64,000 bases of DNA from JAAXXJ01 sp964412455. Lineage in GTDB: Bacteria; Nitrospirota; UBA9217. Positions 52,649-61,851 of this stretch are shown here, piece after piece. Positions within the stretch are counted from its first letter, which is position 1. Each line of letters starts with the position of its first letter. Location: contig CAYPOT010000010.1 of assembly GCA_964412455.1 (NCBI GenBank), positions 1-64,000 of the forward strand, in the 5' to 3' direction. Below the pieces are notes generated by a model. That model was not told where the DNA came from. It saw only the letters and a list, made by a program, of their open reading frames with translations, and searched no databases. The translations under genes and the position numbers were made by a program.

Positions 52649-54388
52649 ATGTTCTCCTTCATTCGAAAACGGCTCGAACTCAAGATCATCGTCTTCCTGA
52701 CGCTCGTGATCGCCTGCATGATCGGATTCTATACCTTCATAGACATTCGAAACATGCGGACCGATATGATACGCACTTCGGAACGTACCCTGGGCGCGCT
52801 GGCTTCGGCCATCAAGGGAACGGTGATCGCATCCATGAAGAAAGGCCACCATGAACTCGTCAAGAATATCCTTGATGCGGTCAATGTGCCTGACTTTATT
52901 GATCGGGTGATGATCTACGACGGGTCGGGGCGGCCGGTTCAGGGGCTTGAAAAATACGACGGCGTCAGCGGCTTGAATATGGACATCCCTCCTGCGATCC
53001 TGCGGTCCGTGACTACGGAAGACATCAGTGATATTCGCGATCAGCGGGACAGCACTCATATCTCCTATTATTCTCCCATCGAGAACAAAGCGGAATGTTT
53101 TGGGTGTCATGGGAGCAACGTAAAGCTGAACGGCATCCTCCGCATTGATATTTCTCTCCGTGAACTGAATGATCTGATCGCCTCCCGCCGGAACAGGGAC
53201 CTCCTATGGAGCGCGGCCATGATCGTGCTTCTGGTCGGTATGCTGGCCGCCCTGCTGCGGATCGTCGTCTACCGGCCGGTCAGGGAACTTCGCGACGCCA
53301 TGGCGAGCGCGGAAGGGGGGGAAGCGCTGTCGCGCCTGTCCCGCAAGGGGTCCGACGAACTCGCCGATCTCAAGAGCAGCTTTGTGAATATGCTCCATCG
53401 GATCGAGACGCTTCATCGAATAAACCTCGAAAAGGAAAAAGAACTTGCCCGCGCAGGAGAAGAACTGCGGTTCCGTGCCGAGCTTCAATCGATGTTCAAC
53501 GCTATGCCCGACGGCGTGCTGCTGGTGGACAGGGACTTCAGGATCGTCCAGAGCAATCCGCGCGTGTTTGAGCTTCTTCCCCTGCTGCGCGATGCCGATG
53601 GCCGCATTCCGGCCGGCCAGATAATTGATGCATCATCGCCGCATCACGGATTGCAGGACGCGATGACGAGCGGCAAGGTGCGTGAGCATCAATGCGCCCT
53701 GGAACTGCCCGATGGCCGGGTCCGTCATCTCCATTGTATCTGCGCTCCGCTGATCGAGGACGGTACGGCGTTGTTCGTGGTCGAGGTCATCCGGGACATC
53801 TCCGATCGGGTTAAGACGGAGAGGGAACTCGAGGAAAAAACGTCGGAACTGCGCATGACCAACCGTCTCCTGACTCAGCTTGCCGTGACCGACAGTCTGA
53901 CGCAGCTCAGCAACCGGCGGCATTTTGACGTGGTTCTCTTCAAGGAGATCAAACGTTTTAATCGCCGGAAATACACCTCTCTTTCTCTCATGATGATCGA
54001 TATCGACCATTTCAAAGAGCTGAACGATCGGTACGGGCATCTCGCCGGCGACTCGGTGCTTCGTGAGATGGCTCGCATCCTGCGCGAAGGAGTGCGGGAG
54101 ACCGACACGATCGCCCGGTACGGGGGCGAAGAGTTCGCCATTGTGATGCCGGACACTCATCTTGACGGTGCCACCCATAAGGCCGAGATCCTGCGACAGA
54201 AGGTCCAACTGCAGGGATTTCCCGGGAGTCCTGAACCAATTCATACCACGATCAGCATCGGGGTCGCGGCCTATGTGACGGGTTTCCCTCATGACCTGAT
54301 CAAAGCTGCGGACAAGGCGTTGTACGAGGCAAAGAACGCGGGCAGGAACACCGTGGTGGTCTCGCGGCGGGATGAAGTGGAGGTATGA
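52649..54388 (+). CDS. Diguanylate cyclase with periplasmic CxxCH haem motif
   Basis: 579 aa. Membrane helix (~12-32), periplasmic sensing domain with CFGCH (C150, C153, H154) consistent with covalent haem c, second helix (~188-208), HAMP, PAS-like region (MFNAMPDGVLLVDRDFRIVQSN) and GGDEF domain. The active site is GGEEF in RYGGEEFAIVMP, and an RETD inhibitory I-site lies five residues upstream, so c-di-GMP synthesis with product feedback is expected. ATG 52649 follows the tldD stop by seven bases. It overlaps the next gene by four bases. Confidence 0.92.
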   Translation: MFSFIRKRLELKIIVFLTLVIACMIGFYTFIDIRNMRTDMIRTSERTLGALASAIKGTVIASMKKGHHELVKNILDAVNVPDFIDRVMIYDGSGRPVQGLEKYDGVSGLNMDIPPAILRSVTTEDISDIRDQRDSTHISYYSPIENKAECFGCHGSNVKLNGILRIDISLRELNDLIASRRNRDLLWSAAMIVLLVGMLAALLRIVVYRPVRELRDAMASAEGGEALSRLSRKGSDELADLKSSFVNMLHRIETLHRINLEKEKELARAGEELRFRAELQSMFNAMPDGVLLVDRDFRIVQSNPRVFELLPLLRDADGRIPAGQIIDASSPHHGLQDAMTSGKVREHQCALELPDGRVRHLHCICAPLIEDGTALFVVEVIRDISDRVKTERELEEKTSELRMTNRLLTQLAVTDSLTQLSNRRHFDVVLFKEIKRFNRRKYTSLSLMMIDIDHFKELNDRYGHLAGDSVLREMARILREGVRETDTIARYGGEEFAIVMPDTHLDGATHKAEILRQKVQLQGFPGSPEPIHTTISIGVAAYVTGFPHDLIKAADKALYEAKNAGRNTVVVSRRDEVEV

Positions 54389-54921
54389 CCGTGCGAAGGT
54401 TGAGCGATCGGGACAAGGGACCGGTGATCATCAGGACGGCGATCATAACCCTGAGCGACAAGGGAGCGAAGGGTGAACGCGAGGACGAAAGCGGATTAAT
54501 TATCCGTGACATGGTTGCCGGTATCGGTGCCGATGTCCGTCACTATGAAGTGCTCCCTGATGAACGTGAACGTATCGTTGCCGTACTGAAGCGCCACGCT
54601 GATTCGGGCGTCATAGACCTGATCCTTACCACGGGCGGTACCGGGGTCGCTCCGCGGGATGTGACGCCTGAGGCCACCCGCGAGGTCATTGACCGGGAAC
54701 TTCCCGGCATGTCCGAGGCCATGCGCGCGAAAAGCCTCAAAAAGACCCCTCATGCAATGATATCCCGTGCCGTGTCCGGCATACGCAAACAGACCCTTAT
54801 TGTGAACCTTCCCGGCAGCCCCCGCGCGGTCCGGGAGAATCTCGCCGTTATCCTTCCTGCGCTGAACCATATCATCGAGAAGATCAAGGGCGATCCCTCC
54901 GATTGCGGAGTTCCGTCATAG
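54385..54921 (+). CDS. mog: MogA/MoaB-family molybdopterin adenylyltransferase
   Basis: 178 aa. IITLSDKGAKGEREDESG, LTTGGTGVAPRDVTPEAT, and LIVNLPGSPRAVRENL are the signature segments of the MoaB/Mog fold, which adenylates molybdopterin before metal insertion. The DESG and GGTG motifs are intact. It overlaps the diguanylate cyclase by four bases. Whether it corresponds to Mog or MoaB cannot be decided from the sequence alone. Confidence 0.9.
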   Translation: MTVRRLSDRDKGPVIIRTAIITLSDKGAKGEREDESGLIIRDMVAGIGADVRHYEVLPDERERIVAVLKRHADSGVIDLILTTGGTGVAPRDVTPEATREVIDRELPGMSEAMRAKSLKKTPHAMISRAVSGIRKQTLIVNLPGSPRAVRENLAVILPALNHIIEKIKGDPSDCGVPS

Positions 54922-55188
54922 CAGATTTCCGCTTCCTTTTCCGTTGACAAGATGTTACGGTGTTTGCTACATTCCTTCTGTTGAGTTGACCGGTTGGATA
55001 CCATTTTCTTCGGCGTTCGTTACTCAGGAATCAAATTCTTCACACAAGGGAAAGAAATAACTAAAGCAGGACAAAACCCTGACAGGAGAAAGGGATTGAC
55101 AGGATTTTCCCAGGCCTTTATCCGCTGTTGTCCTGTAGTCGCGTCAACATAACGCTTTGGTTCCGGTTTGTCCGGGTTAGGAGACGTA

Positions 55189-55941
55189 ATGTTCTGTCCA
55201 CACTGCGGCAAGGAAGTTACCGAAGGCAACGCCTTCTGTCAGTTCTGCGGAGGAGCTATTGCGGCGGACGTGTCGGCGCCTTCGCCGGGCAGGACCAGGA
55301 CCGCGTGGGAAGATCCATCTACGCGGTGGACCATAAAGGGATTGATTTCCTCCCTGCACGGGTCTCTCTTTTCTCCAACGAAATTTTTCCAAACCATGAA
55401 CGTCACCGGGGGGATAACGGACCCTCTGCTCTATGCCTTGATCACCGGCATGGTGAGCTGGATGATTTACTATTTCTGGCAGATCGTCCTTCATGATCCG
55501 CTCAGCAGTTATATCCCTCTCAAAGGCGCTTCAGACTTCGATGCGTTACGGGGAAGCGGCATCGTGGCCGCGGCAGTTTTCACACCATTCATTCTTATCG
55601 CATCGCTGTTCATCTGTTCAGGCATCCTCCATCTGCTTCTGATGATGGTGCGCGGCGCAAAGAACGGTTTTGAAGCGACGTTCAGGGTCGCATCCTACAG
55701 CATGGGCGCATATGTCTTTCTCATGATCCCTTTTTGCGGCGCGATCATTTCCGCTCCCTGGTTCATCGTGCTCGCCATAATCGGACTGAAGGAGGCGCAC
55801 GGGACGACCGGCGGGAAGGCTTCGTTTGCCGTATTGCTTCCGCTCATCATGTGCTGCGCCATTGTGACGCTGTTTTTTCTACTGATGCTGGGAACCGTTG
55901 CAGCTTCTTTTGGGACCATGCCTCATCAGCCGTGGAAGTAG
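55189..55941 (+). CDS. Zinc-ribbon plus Yip1-domain membrane protein
   Basis: 250 aa. N-terminal zinc ribbon MFCPHCGKEV...CQFCGG, then a Yip1-like membrane domain with about five helices (FFQTMNVTGGITDPLLYALITGMVSWMIYYF is the characteristic start). Function unknown. ATG 55189 is the start demanded by the zinc ribbon. The leader (55159-55180) carries a right-end fragment of the MITE-like element, GGTTCCGGTTTGTCCGGGTT. The rest of the 54922-55188 gap shows nothing I can assign. Confidence 0.85.
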   Translation: MFCPHCGKEVTEGNAFCQFCGGAIAADVSAPSPGRTRTAWEDPSTRWTIKGLISSLHGSLFSPTKFFQTMNVTGGITDPLLYALITGMVSWMIYYFWQIVLHDPLSSYIPLKGASDFDALRGSGIVAAAVFTPFILIASLFICSGILHLLLMMVRGAKNGFEATFRVASYSMGAYVFLMIPFCGAIISAPWFIVLAIIGLKEAHGTTGGKASFAVLLPLIMCCAIVTLFFLLMLGTVAASFGTMPHQPWK

Positions 55942-56069
55942 GGTAGAGGGTCAGGAGCCATTCGACGAGACTTCGATGAACTCAGTCGAGTCGCTCATGG
56001 CGGTGAGCAATGTCGAACCGTCAGGATCTTCAACTACCTGATAGTTATCCATCTTTGTCTGTCGTCTCT

Positions 56070-56477
56070 ATGCGAATTTCCCGTATATCTACGAAACCCG
56101 GTGATGTCCAGTTCGGTATCATCTACGGAGCGATCGCTATCCTTGCCCTGGTCGCGGCCAGGGTCCTTCCCGTCCAGGACATCCTGCCGCCCTGCCTGAT
56201 CCGGTCGGTCACCGGAATGCCCTGTCCGACCTGCGGTATGACACGCTCACTGGTGCATCTGGCGCATGGCGATATTGCCGGCTCCTTGGTCCTGAATCCG
56301 CTCTTTTCCCTGGTGATGATGGCCGTTCTTCTCTTGTTCTTCGCGTCCTCGGCCCGCCTTCCTTTCCACCGTTCCAGGATCGCGTTCACCCTTTCTCGCC
56401 GCGAGGGCACATTGTTGCGAGCAGGAATGGCCGTCATATTTCTGGCAAATTGGATCTATCTCGTGTTCAACCTTTAA
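56070..56477 (+). CDS. DUF2752-family membrane protein
   Basis: 135 aa. MPCPTCGMTRSLVHLAHGDIAGSLVLNPL is the family signature (CPxCGxTR), flanked by three hydrophobic helices. Function unknown; often found near Yip1-type or zinc-ribbon membrane proteins, as here. ATG 56070 is chosen because the upstream in-frame stretch is low in complexity and not conserved in type. Confidence 0.85.
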   Translation: MRISRISTKPGDVQFGIIYGAIAILALVAARVLPVQDILPPCLIRSVTGMPCPTCGMTRSLVHLAHGDIAGSLVLNPLFSLVMMAVLLLFFASSARLPFHRSRIAFTLSRREGTLLRAGMAVIFLANWIYLVFNL

Positions 56478-56527
56478 CCGCTCGCCTGCTCCCAACTATC
56501 GGGATATACGAACAAAAAAGAATTAAA

Positions 56528-56557
56528 TTGTTGCCATTTCCTCATCACTATGATAAT
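56528..56557 (+). promoter_or_regulatory. Candidate promoter of the ROK kinase gene
   Basis: TTGTTG (56528-56533), 18-base spacer, GATAAT (56552-56557), 56 bases before the GTG start. Confidence 0.45.
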
Positions 56558-56613
56558 ATGACCGTCTTCACAATAATGTCCTTTAGTTTTCACTGGTTAG
56601 GGAGGTTTTTACG

Positions 56614-57549
56614 GTGGACCCTGTGGTCATCGGCGTAGATCTCGGCGGGACGAATTTACGGACCGCGCTGGTGAGCCAAAACGGAGAGCTTGTTGGCAAG
56701 GTCAAGGAACCGACCCGTGCGTCCGATGGTCATGCACGGGTCGTCCAGAAACTGATCGAGAACATCAGAGCGCAGCAGGACAGAGCGCTCCGCAACGGGA
56801 CCAGGGTCGCCGCTGTCGGCGTCGGAGCTCCCGGTGTGATCCGTGCTGATACCGGTGTGGTCGTAAAATCTCCTAATTTTCCTGATTGGAACGATCTTCC
56901 TCTCAAAAAAAACCTGGAAGATTCGCTTGCCCTGCCGGTCTTCATTGAGAACGATGCGAACGCAGCGGCGCTCGGCGAGCAATGGCGTGGCGCCGGACGG
57001 GGGATTCCGAGCATGATCTTCCTCACGCTCGGCACCGGTGTGGGTGGGGGCATCGTCCTGGACGGCAGGATATGGCATGGAGCAGATGGTATGGCGGGGG
57101 AGATCGGCCATATGACCATCATACCCGACGGCAGACGATGCGGCTGCGGCAATACCGGATGCCTCGAGATGTACGCTTCGAGCCGCGGGATCGTCTTGAC
57201 TTATCAGGAACGATCATCTCGATCGAAGGTGATCACGTCCGAAGAGATCTACCAGGCTGCCCGGGACGGCGATGCGCTGTCTGGCGCCGTGCTAAAGGAC
57301 ATGGGCCGTCTGCTCGGGATCGGCATTGCGAATCTGATCAATATCTTCAATCCGGAGATGATCGTCATCGGCGGCGGGGTTAAGGACGCCTGGCCGCTTT
57401 TCATAGATGCGACGCGAGTAGAGATCAGGAAACGCGCTTTCGAATATCCTGCAGCACGGACGCAGATCGTCCCCTCCCTGCTCGGTGACGATGCCGGCAT
57501 GGTTGGCGCCGCCGCTCTGGCATACCAGAAACTGAACACTGTTCATTGA
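56614..57549 (+). CDS. ROK-family glucokinase / sugar kinase
   Basis: 311 aa. N-terminal phosphate loop GVDLGGTNLRTAL, the sugar-binding ENDANAAALGE, GTGVGGGIVLDG, and the ROK zinc motif CGCGNTGCLE preceded by GHM. Phosphorylation of glucose is the most common activity, but ROK proteins also act on N-acetyl sugars. GTG 56614 has GGGAGG upstream. It is the first of a run of housekeeping genes. Confidence 0.92.
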   Translation: MDPVVIGVDLGGTNLRTALVSQNGELVGKVKEPTRASDGHARVVQKLIENIRAQQDRALRNGTRVAAVGVGAPGVIRADTGVVVKSPNFPDWNDLPLKKNLEDSLALPVFIENDANAAALGEQWRGAGRGIPSMIFLTLGTGVGGGIVLDGRIWHGADGMAGEIGHMTIIPDGRRCGCGNTGCLEMYASSRGIVLTYQERSSRSKVITSEEIYQAARDGDALSGAVLKDMGRLLGIGIANLINIFNPEMIVIGGGVKDAWPLFIDATRVEIRKRAFEYPAARTQIVPSLLGDDAGMVGAAALAYQKLNTVH

Positions 57550-57628
57550 GGTCCACTGCCGCTGAATGCCGTGATATACGCGACGATTGCAGCTCGTGAG
57601 AGCCCTCCGTGGCAGCCTACAAGGAGTT

Positions 57629-59440
57629 ATGTCAGAAAAGCACATACGAAACTTCTGCATCATCGCCCATATTGACCATGGAAAGTCGACCCTTGCCGAC
57701 AGGATCCTTGAATTTACCGGAGCTCTTTCCGACCGGGAGATGGCCGCGGCAGGACGGGACCAGGTGCTCGACAATATGGACCTCGAGCGTGAGCGGGGGA
57801 TCACCATTAAAGCACATGCGGTGCGGCTTGCCTACAAGGCGTCCGATGGTCAGGAGTATGTCCTGAACCTTATCGATACGCCGGGTCATGTGGACTTCAC
57901 CTACGAGGTCTCGCGCAGCATGGCAGCCTGCGAAGGAGCGCTCCTGGTGGTGGACGCATCCCAGGGTGTCGAAGCCCAGACCCTGGCAAACGTATACCTG
58001 GCACTGGACCGCAACCTCGAGATCATCCCGGTGATCAATAAGATCGACCTCCCGAGCGCTGACGTGGAGGGGGCGAAGCACCAGATCGAAGAGGTCATCG
58101 GGCTGGACGCTTCCGGGGCGATCCCGGCCAGCGCCAAACAGGGCATCGGGATCAGGGAGATCCTGGAGGCCGTGATTAAGAACATTCCGGACCCGCCGGG
58201 CGACCCGTCCGCTCCGCTGAAAGCGCTCCTCTTTGATTCCTGGTATGACACCTATCAGGGCGTTGTGGTGCTTGTCCGCATTGTGGAGGGTACGGTGCAG
58301 CCTCGCCAGAAGATCAAGCTTTGGTCCACGGGAGCGCTCCATGAGGTCCAGTCCGTAGGCGTATTCACTCCCAAGATGACGCAGAAGAGCGAATTGTCTC
58401 CCGGTGAGGTGGGGTACATTATCGCGGGCATCAAGCGTGTGGCCGACGCCAAGATCGGCGATACCATCACCGACGCACTTGATACGACCACGCAGCCTCT
58501 TCCGGGCTACAAAGAAGTGAAACCCATGGTATTCTCCGGCCTCTACCCGACGATCAGCGAAGACTATGCCGACCTGAAGGACGCGTTGGAAAAGCTCCGG
58601 CTGAACGATTCATCATTCACCTACGAGCCGGAAACATCGCTGGCGCTGGGCTTCGGCTTCCGCTGCGGGTTCCTGGGGCTGCTTCATATGGACATTATCA
58701 AGGAACGTCTCGAGCGTGAGTTCAAGCTTTCCCTGATCCCAACGGCGCCGACGGTGATCTATCGGGTGACCAAGAACAATGGTGATATCGTGCTTATCGA
58801 CAATCCGGCGAAACTCCCGGACATTCAGGAGATCCAGAAGATCGAGGAGCCGTTCATCATTGCTTCGATCATCACCCCCGAACAGTACGTGGGTCCGCTG
58901 ATCGCCCTCTGCCAGGAAAGACGGGGTAACCAGAAAGAGATCATCTATATCACCAAGGACCGGGTGATGATACGCTACGAACTGCCGCTGAACGAGATCG
59001 TCATGGATTTCTACGACCGGCTCAAGTCCCTGACCAAGGGATACGCGTCGATGGATTACGATCTGACGGGATATGTCGAGTCCGACCTGGTGAAGCTCGA
59101 CATGCTCATGAACAGCGAGCCCGTGGACGCGCTTTCGCTTATCACCCATCGGGACAAGGCTGCCATGCGGGGACGCCAGCTCGCCGAGAAGCTCAAAGAG
59201 GTCATCCCGCGACAGATGTACGAGGTCATCATCCAGGCCGCGATCGGGTCAAAGATCATCTCCCGCGAAACAGTGCGGGCGCTTCGCAAGGATGTGACGG
59301 CCAAGTGCTACGGCGGTGATATCACCCGGAAACGAAAACTCCTTGAAAAGCAGAAAGAAGGGAAGAAGAAAATGAAGCAGATAGGCAGCATCGAGCTGCC
59401 GCAGGAAGCGTTCCTCGCGGTATTGAAGGTGGGGGAGTAG
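57629..59440 (+). CDS. lepA: Elongation factor 4 (LepA)
   Basis: 603 aa, standard length. GTPase motifs IAHIDHGKSTLADR, DTPGHVDF and NKIDLPSAD, followed by EF-G-like domains and the LepA-specific C-terminal domain ending in RKRKLLEKQKEGKKKMKQIGSIELPQEAFLAVLK. Back-translocates or remodels ribosomes. ATG 57629 has AAGGAG three bases upstream. Confidence 0.97.
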   Translation: MSEKHIRNFCIIAHIDHGKSTLADRILEFTGALSDREMAAAGRDQVLDNMDLERERGITIKAHAVRLAYKASDGQEYVLNLIDTPGHVDFTYEVSRSMAACEGALLVVDASQGVEAQTLANVYLALDRNLEIIPVINKIDLPSADVEGAKHQIEEVIGLDASGAIPASAKQGIGIREILEAVIKNIPDPPGDPSAPLKALLFDSWYDTYQGVVVLVRIVEGTVQPRQKIKLWSTGALHEVQSVGVFTPKMTQKSELSPGEVGYIIAGIKRVADAKIGDTITDALDTTTQPLPGYKEVKPMVFSGLYPTISEDYADLKDALEKLRLNDSSFTYEPETSLALGFGFRCGFLGLLHMDIIKERLEREFKLSLIPTAPTVIYRVTKNNGDIVLIDNPAKLPDIQEIQKIEEPFIIASIITPEQYVGPLIALCQERRGNQKEIIYITKDRVMIRYELPLNEIVMDFYDRLKSLTKGYASMDYDLTGYVESDLVKLDMLMNSEPVDALSLITHRDKAAMRGRQLAEKLKEVIPRQMYEVIIQAAIGSKIISRETVRALRKDVTAKCYGGDITRKRKLLEKQKEGKKKMKQIGSIELPQEAFLAVLKVGE

Positions 59441-59454
59441 TAGCTTAAATCATA

Positions 59455-59521
59455 TCAAATTGCAAATTGCAGATTTCAAATTTGAAATTATAATTTTCCA
59501 ATTTACAATCTGCAATTTACA
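59455..59521. repeat. AT-rich palindromic repeat between lepA and lepB
   Basis: CAAATTGCAAATTGCAGATT, then a self-complementary TTTCAAATTTGAAA core, then CAATTTACAATCTGCAATTT. A dispersed-repeat type common in bacterial genomes; only one copy is seen here. Confidence 0.55.
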
Positions 59522-59548
59522 ATGCGGCGTTCGCCGCCGGGAGGGTTG

Positions 59549-60259
59549 ATGACAGAAGAAACTCAGCGGGAACCAAGGCATAAAAAGTCTTTTTACAAGG
59601 AATGGATCGAGCCGTTCCTGATCGCGGCGGTCGTGGCGCTGTTCATCCGGCAGTTCGTGGTCGAGGCGTTCAAGATACCATCAGGTTCCATGATCCCCAC
59701 GCTCACCATTGGTGATCATCTTCTTGTGAACAAGTTCCTCTACGGGCCGAGGATACCCTTTACGGACATCCGGTTCTTTTCCGGAAAGGAGCCGAAGCGG
59801 GGAGACATCATCGTCTTCAAGTTCCCGGAGGATGAAAGCAAGAACTTCATCAAACGCGTTGTCGGTGTCCCGCAGGACAAGATCGAGATCAGAAAGGGGA
59901 TCCTGCTGATCAACGATCAGCCGGTGCCGATCACCGACGTGGGACATGCCGGCGACAAGGAACAGGGCCCGGTGCAGCAGCCCGGTTGGCCGCGCCTGCT
60001 CGATGAGCAGCTGGGGAACGTAAAGCACCGGATCCAGCATCTCCATGATCAACAGGATACGAACTTTGGTCCGATCCTGGTCCCCAAGGACTCGGTTTTC
60101 GTCATGGGAGACAATAGGGACAACAGCCAGGACAGCAGGGTCTGGAAGTTCGTCAAGTACGAAAAGATCCTGGGCAAAGCGCTCATCATCTACTGGTCCT
60201 GGGACGGGAACAACGGCCGGTGGCTTCGCTGGGAGCGGATCGGCAACCTGATCAAGTGA
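59549..60259 (+). CDS. lepB: Signal peptidase I
   Basis: 236 aa. One N-terminal membrane helix (EPFLIAAVVALFIRQFVV), catalytic Ser in IPSGSMIPTL, catalytic Lys in FIKRVVGVP, and the GDNRDNSQDSR box E. Removes signal peptides at the outer face of the inner membrane. GGGAGGG precedes ATG 59549; the ATG at 59522 belongs to the repeat boundary. Followed by a small membrane protein gene ten bases on. Confidence 0.96.
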   Translation: MTEETQREPRHKKSFYKEWIEPFLIAAVVALFIRQFVVEAFKIPSGSMIPTLTIGDHLLVNKFLYGPRIPFTDIRFFSGKEPKRGDIIVFKFPEDESKNFIKRVVGVPQDKIEIRKGILLINDQPVPITDVGHAGDKEQGPVQQPGWPRLLDEQLGNVKHRIQHLHDQQDTNFGPILVPKDSVFVMGDNRDNSQDSRVWKFVKYEKILGKALIIYWSWDGNNGRWLRWERIGNLIK

Positions 60260-60269
60260 GGAGGTACCA

Positions 60270-60665
60270 ATGCGTATTAGGGGTAACGAGAGAGGCGTCA
60301 GCGGCATCAAGGTGATGATCTGGCTGGCGATCCTGGGTGCCGGGTTCTATGTGGGGATCACCTATCTGGCGGTCCAGCTGGACTTCCAGCGGATGAGGGA
60401 TGCCATGAGCAGCAAGGCTAGTGTCGCGCAGGTGCTTAAGGATGAGGAAATACGGATTGAGCTTGTTGCCAAAGCCAAAGATCTGGGACTTCCGCTCACG
60501 GGCGAGAACTTTATCATTGACCGGAACGCGGAAAAGAATACGATGACCATTAAAACTGCATGGGAGGTTGAGGTCCATTATTTCGGAGGCCTGTGCGGGG
60601 ACCTGTGCATCCAGAATTATCTATTTGAACCGGTAGCGCAAGAGAGCATTACGAGAAAAAAATAG
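60270..60665 (+). CDS. Small membrane-anchored protein (DUF4845-like)
   Basis: 131 aa. One N-terminal helix (KVMIWLAILGAGFYVGITYLA) followed by a soluble domain. The layout, with position just after lepB, resembles DUF4845-type pilin-like proteins often encoded next to signal peptidase I. Similarity is weak and by eye. GAGGTACC precedes ATG 60270. Confidence 0.6.
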   Translation: MRIRGNERGVSGIKVMIWLAILGAGFYVGITYLAVQLDFQRMRDAMSSKASVAQVLKDEEIRIELVAKAKDLGLPLTGENFIIDRNAEKNTMTIKTAWEVEVHYFGGLCGDLCIQNYLFEPVAQESITRKK

Positions 60666-60713
60666 CGGCGGTCCTGTGGTGCTGCTGCCGGACTGAACGA
60701 AGGGGACGCGACA

Positions 60714-61595
60714 GTGATACGAAGTATGACCGGTTACGGGAGAAGCGACGTCAGGGACGCCGCGGGCGGTTTTAATATAGAGATGCGTTCGGTGAACAAC
60801 CGCTATCTCGATGTGCAGATCAAGCTGCCGAGAAGCCTCAATGCCCTTGAACCGAGGATCAAGAAATCTGTTCAGGACGGTTTTTCACGCGGCCGGATCG
60901 ATGTGTTCATCACGCGCAGCAGCGGTGAATCAACGCCATTCAAGTTTTCGGTCGATTACGCGCGAGCGGAGCAATATATCGGGGTTCTCAGAGAATTGAA
61001 AGCCCGGTTCTCCCTTCCCGGAGACGTGGACCTGTCCCTGCTCAACGCGCTGCCTGACATCATCGGCAAGGAAGAGATCACCGAGGATATGGAGTCGGTC
61101 TGGACCTTGCTTTCAACAGGCATCGGGCAGGCGGTGGCATCGCTCGGGACCATGCGGGAACAAGAAGGGGAATCGCTGGCCGGAGACATCGCGGGCCGTC
61201 TTCAGGCCATTGAGGATCTGGTCAGCGCCATCTACATCCGCACTCCACTGGTCGTAGAGAAGGCAAGGACCCGGATGAGCGAGGTTCTTGAGAGGATACT
61301 CAAGGAACAGCCGGACCCGTCCCGGGTGGCGCAGGAGATCGCCATACTGGCAGAGCGGACCGATGTGACCGAGGAGATCACCCGACTGGGAAGCCACCGA
61401 GGACAGTTCTTCGCGCTGCTGCGGGGAGCGGGCAAGGAACCGGTGGGAAGGAAACTCGACTTTCTGATCCAGGAGATGGGCCGCGAGGTAAATACGATCG
61501 CCTCCAAGGCGCTCGATGCGGAGATATCCCTGCAGGTCGTGACCATCAAGGCGGAACTCGAAAAGATACGGGAGCAGGTGCAGAACATAGAGTAG
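60714..61595 (+). CDS. yicC: YicC-family endoribonuclease
   Basis: 293 aa. It begins (V)IRSMTGYGR and ends with REVNTIASKA...ISLQVVTIKAELEKIREQVQNIE, both diagnostic of YicC. The family has been shown to cleave or promote decay of RNA. The start is GTG 60714, matching the usual M-I-x-S-M-T-G-Y-G N-terminus. First gene of the yicC-remA-gmk-rpoZ-coaBC cluster. Confidence 0.95.
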   Translation: MIRSMTGYGRSDVRDAAGGFNIEMRSVNNRYLDVQIKLPRSLNALEPRIKKSVQDGFSRGRIDVFITRSSGESTPFKFSVDYARAEQYIGVLRELKARFSLPGDVDLSLLNALPDIIGKEEITEDMESVWTLLSTGIGQAVASLGTMREQEGESLAGDIAGRLQAIEDLVSAIYIRTPLVVEKARTRMSEVLERILKEQPDPSRVAQEIAILAERTDVTEEITRLGSHRGQFFALLRGAGKEPVGRKLDFLIQEMGREVNTIASKALDAEISLQVVTIKAELEKIREQVQNIE

Positions 61596-61611
61596 ACGCA
61601 AGGAAAGCAAG

Positions 61612-61851
61612 CTGGTCAATATCGGCTGCGGCAATATGGTCAAGTCCACGAGGGTGGTCGCCGTTCTGTCTCCGGAATCGGCGCCGATGCGCCGTTTGAA
61701 AGACGACGCGAAGGAGCGAAACATGCTGATCGACGCGACCCAGGGAAGAAAGACCCGGTCCATCATTATCACCGATAGAGACCATGTCCTGCTTTCGGCA
61801 GTGCAGGTCGAAACGCTTACGCAGCGTTTCACCGGAGGGGAGGAAGCATGA
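61612..61851 (+). CDS. remA: RemA-family (DUF370) regulator, probable CTG start
   Basis: 79 aa from CTG 61612. Relatives begin ML(I/V)NIGFGN; here the codons before ATG 61636 read (CTG)VNIGCGN, and AAGGAAA lies seven bases before CTG. No ATG, GTG or TTG is available at this point in the frame. If only ATG 61636 were used, eight conserved residues would be lost. Core VVAVLSPESAPMRRLKDDA and LIDATQGRKTRSIIITDRDHVLLSA match the DNA-binding RemA ring former of Bacillus. Overlaps gmk by four bases. Confidence 0.85.
   Translation: MVNIGCGNMVKSTRVVAVLSPESAPMRRLKDDAKERNMLIDATQGRKTRSIIITDRDHVLLSAVQVETLTQRFTGGEEA

Noticed and set aside
55945..56040. tRNA-like or structured RNA around the TCGAACC motif upstream of the DUF2752 gene
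   Set aside because: No cloverleaf can be drawn; the TCGAC/GTCGA pieces fit a dispersed inverted repeat instead.
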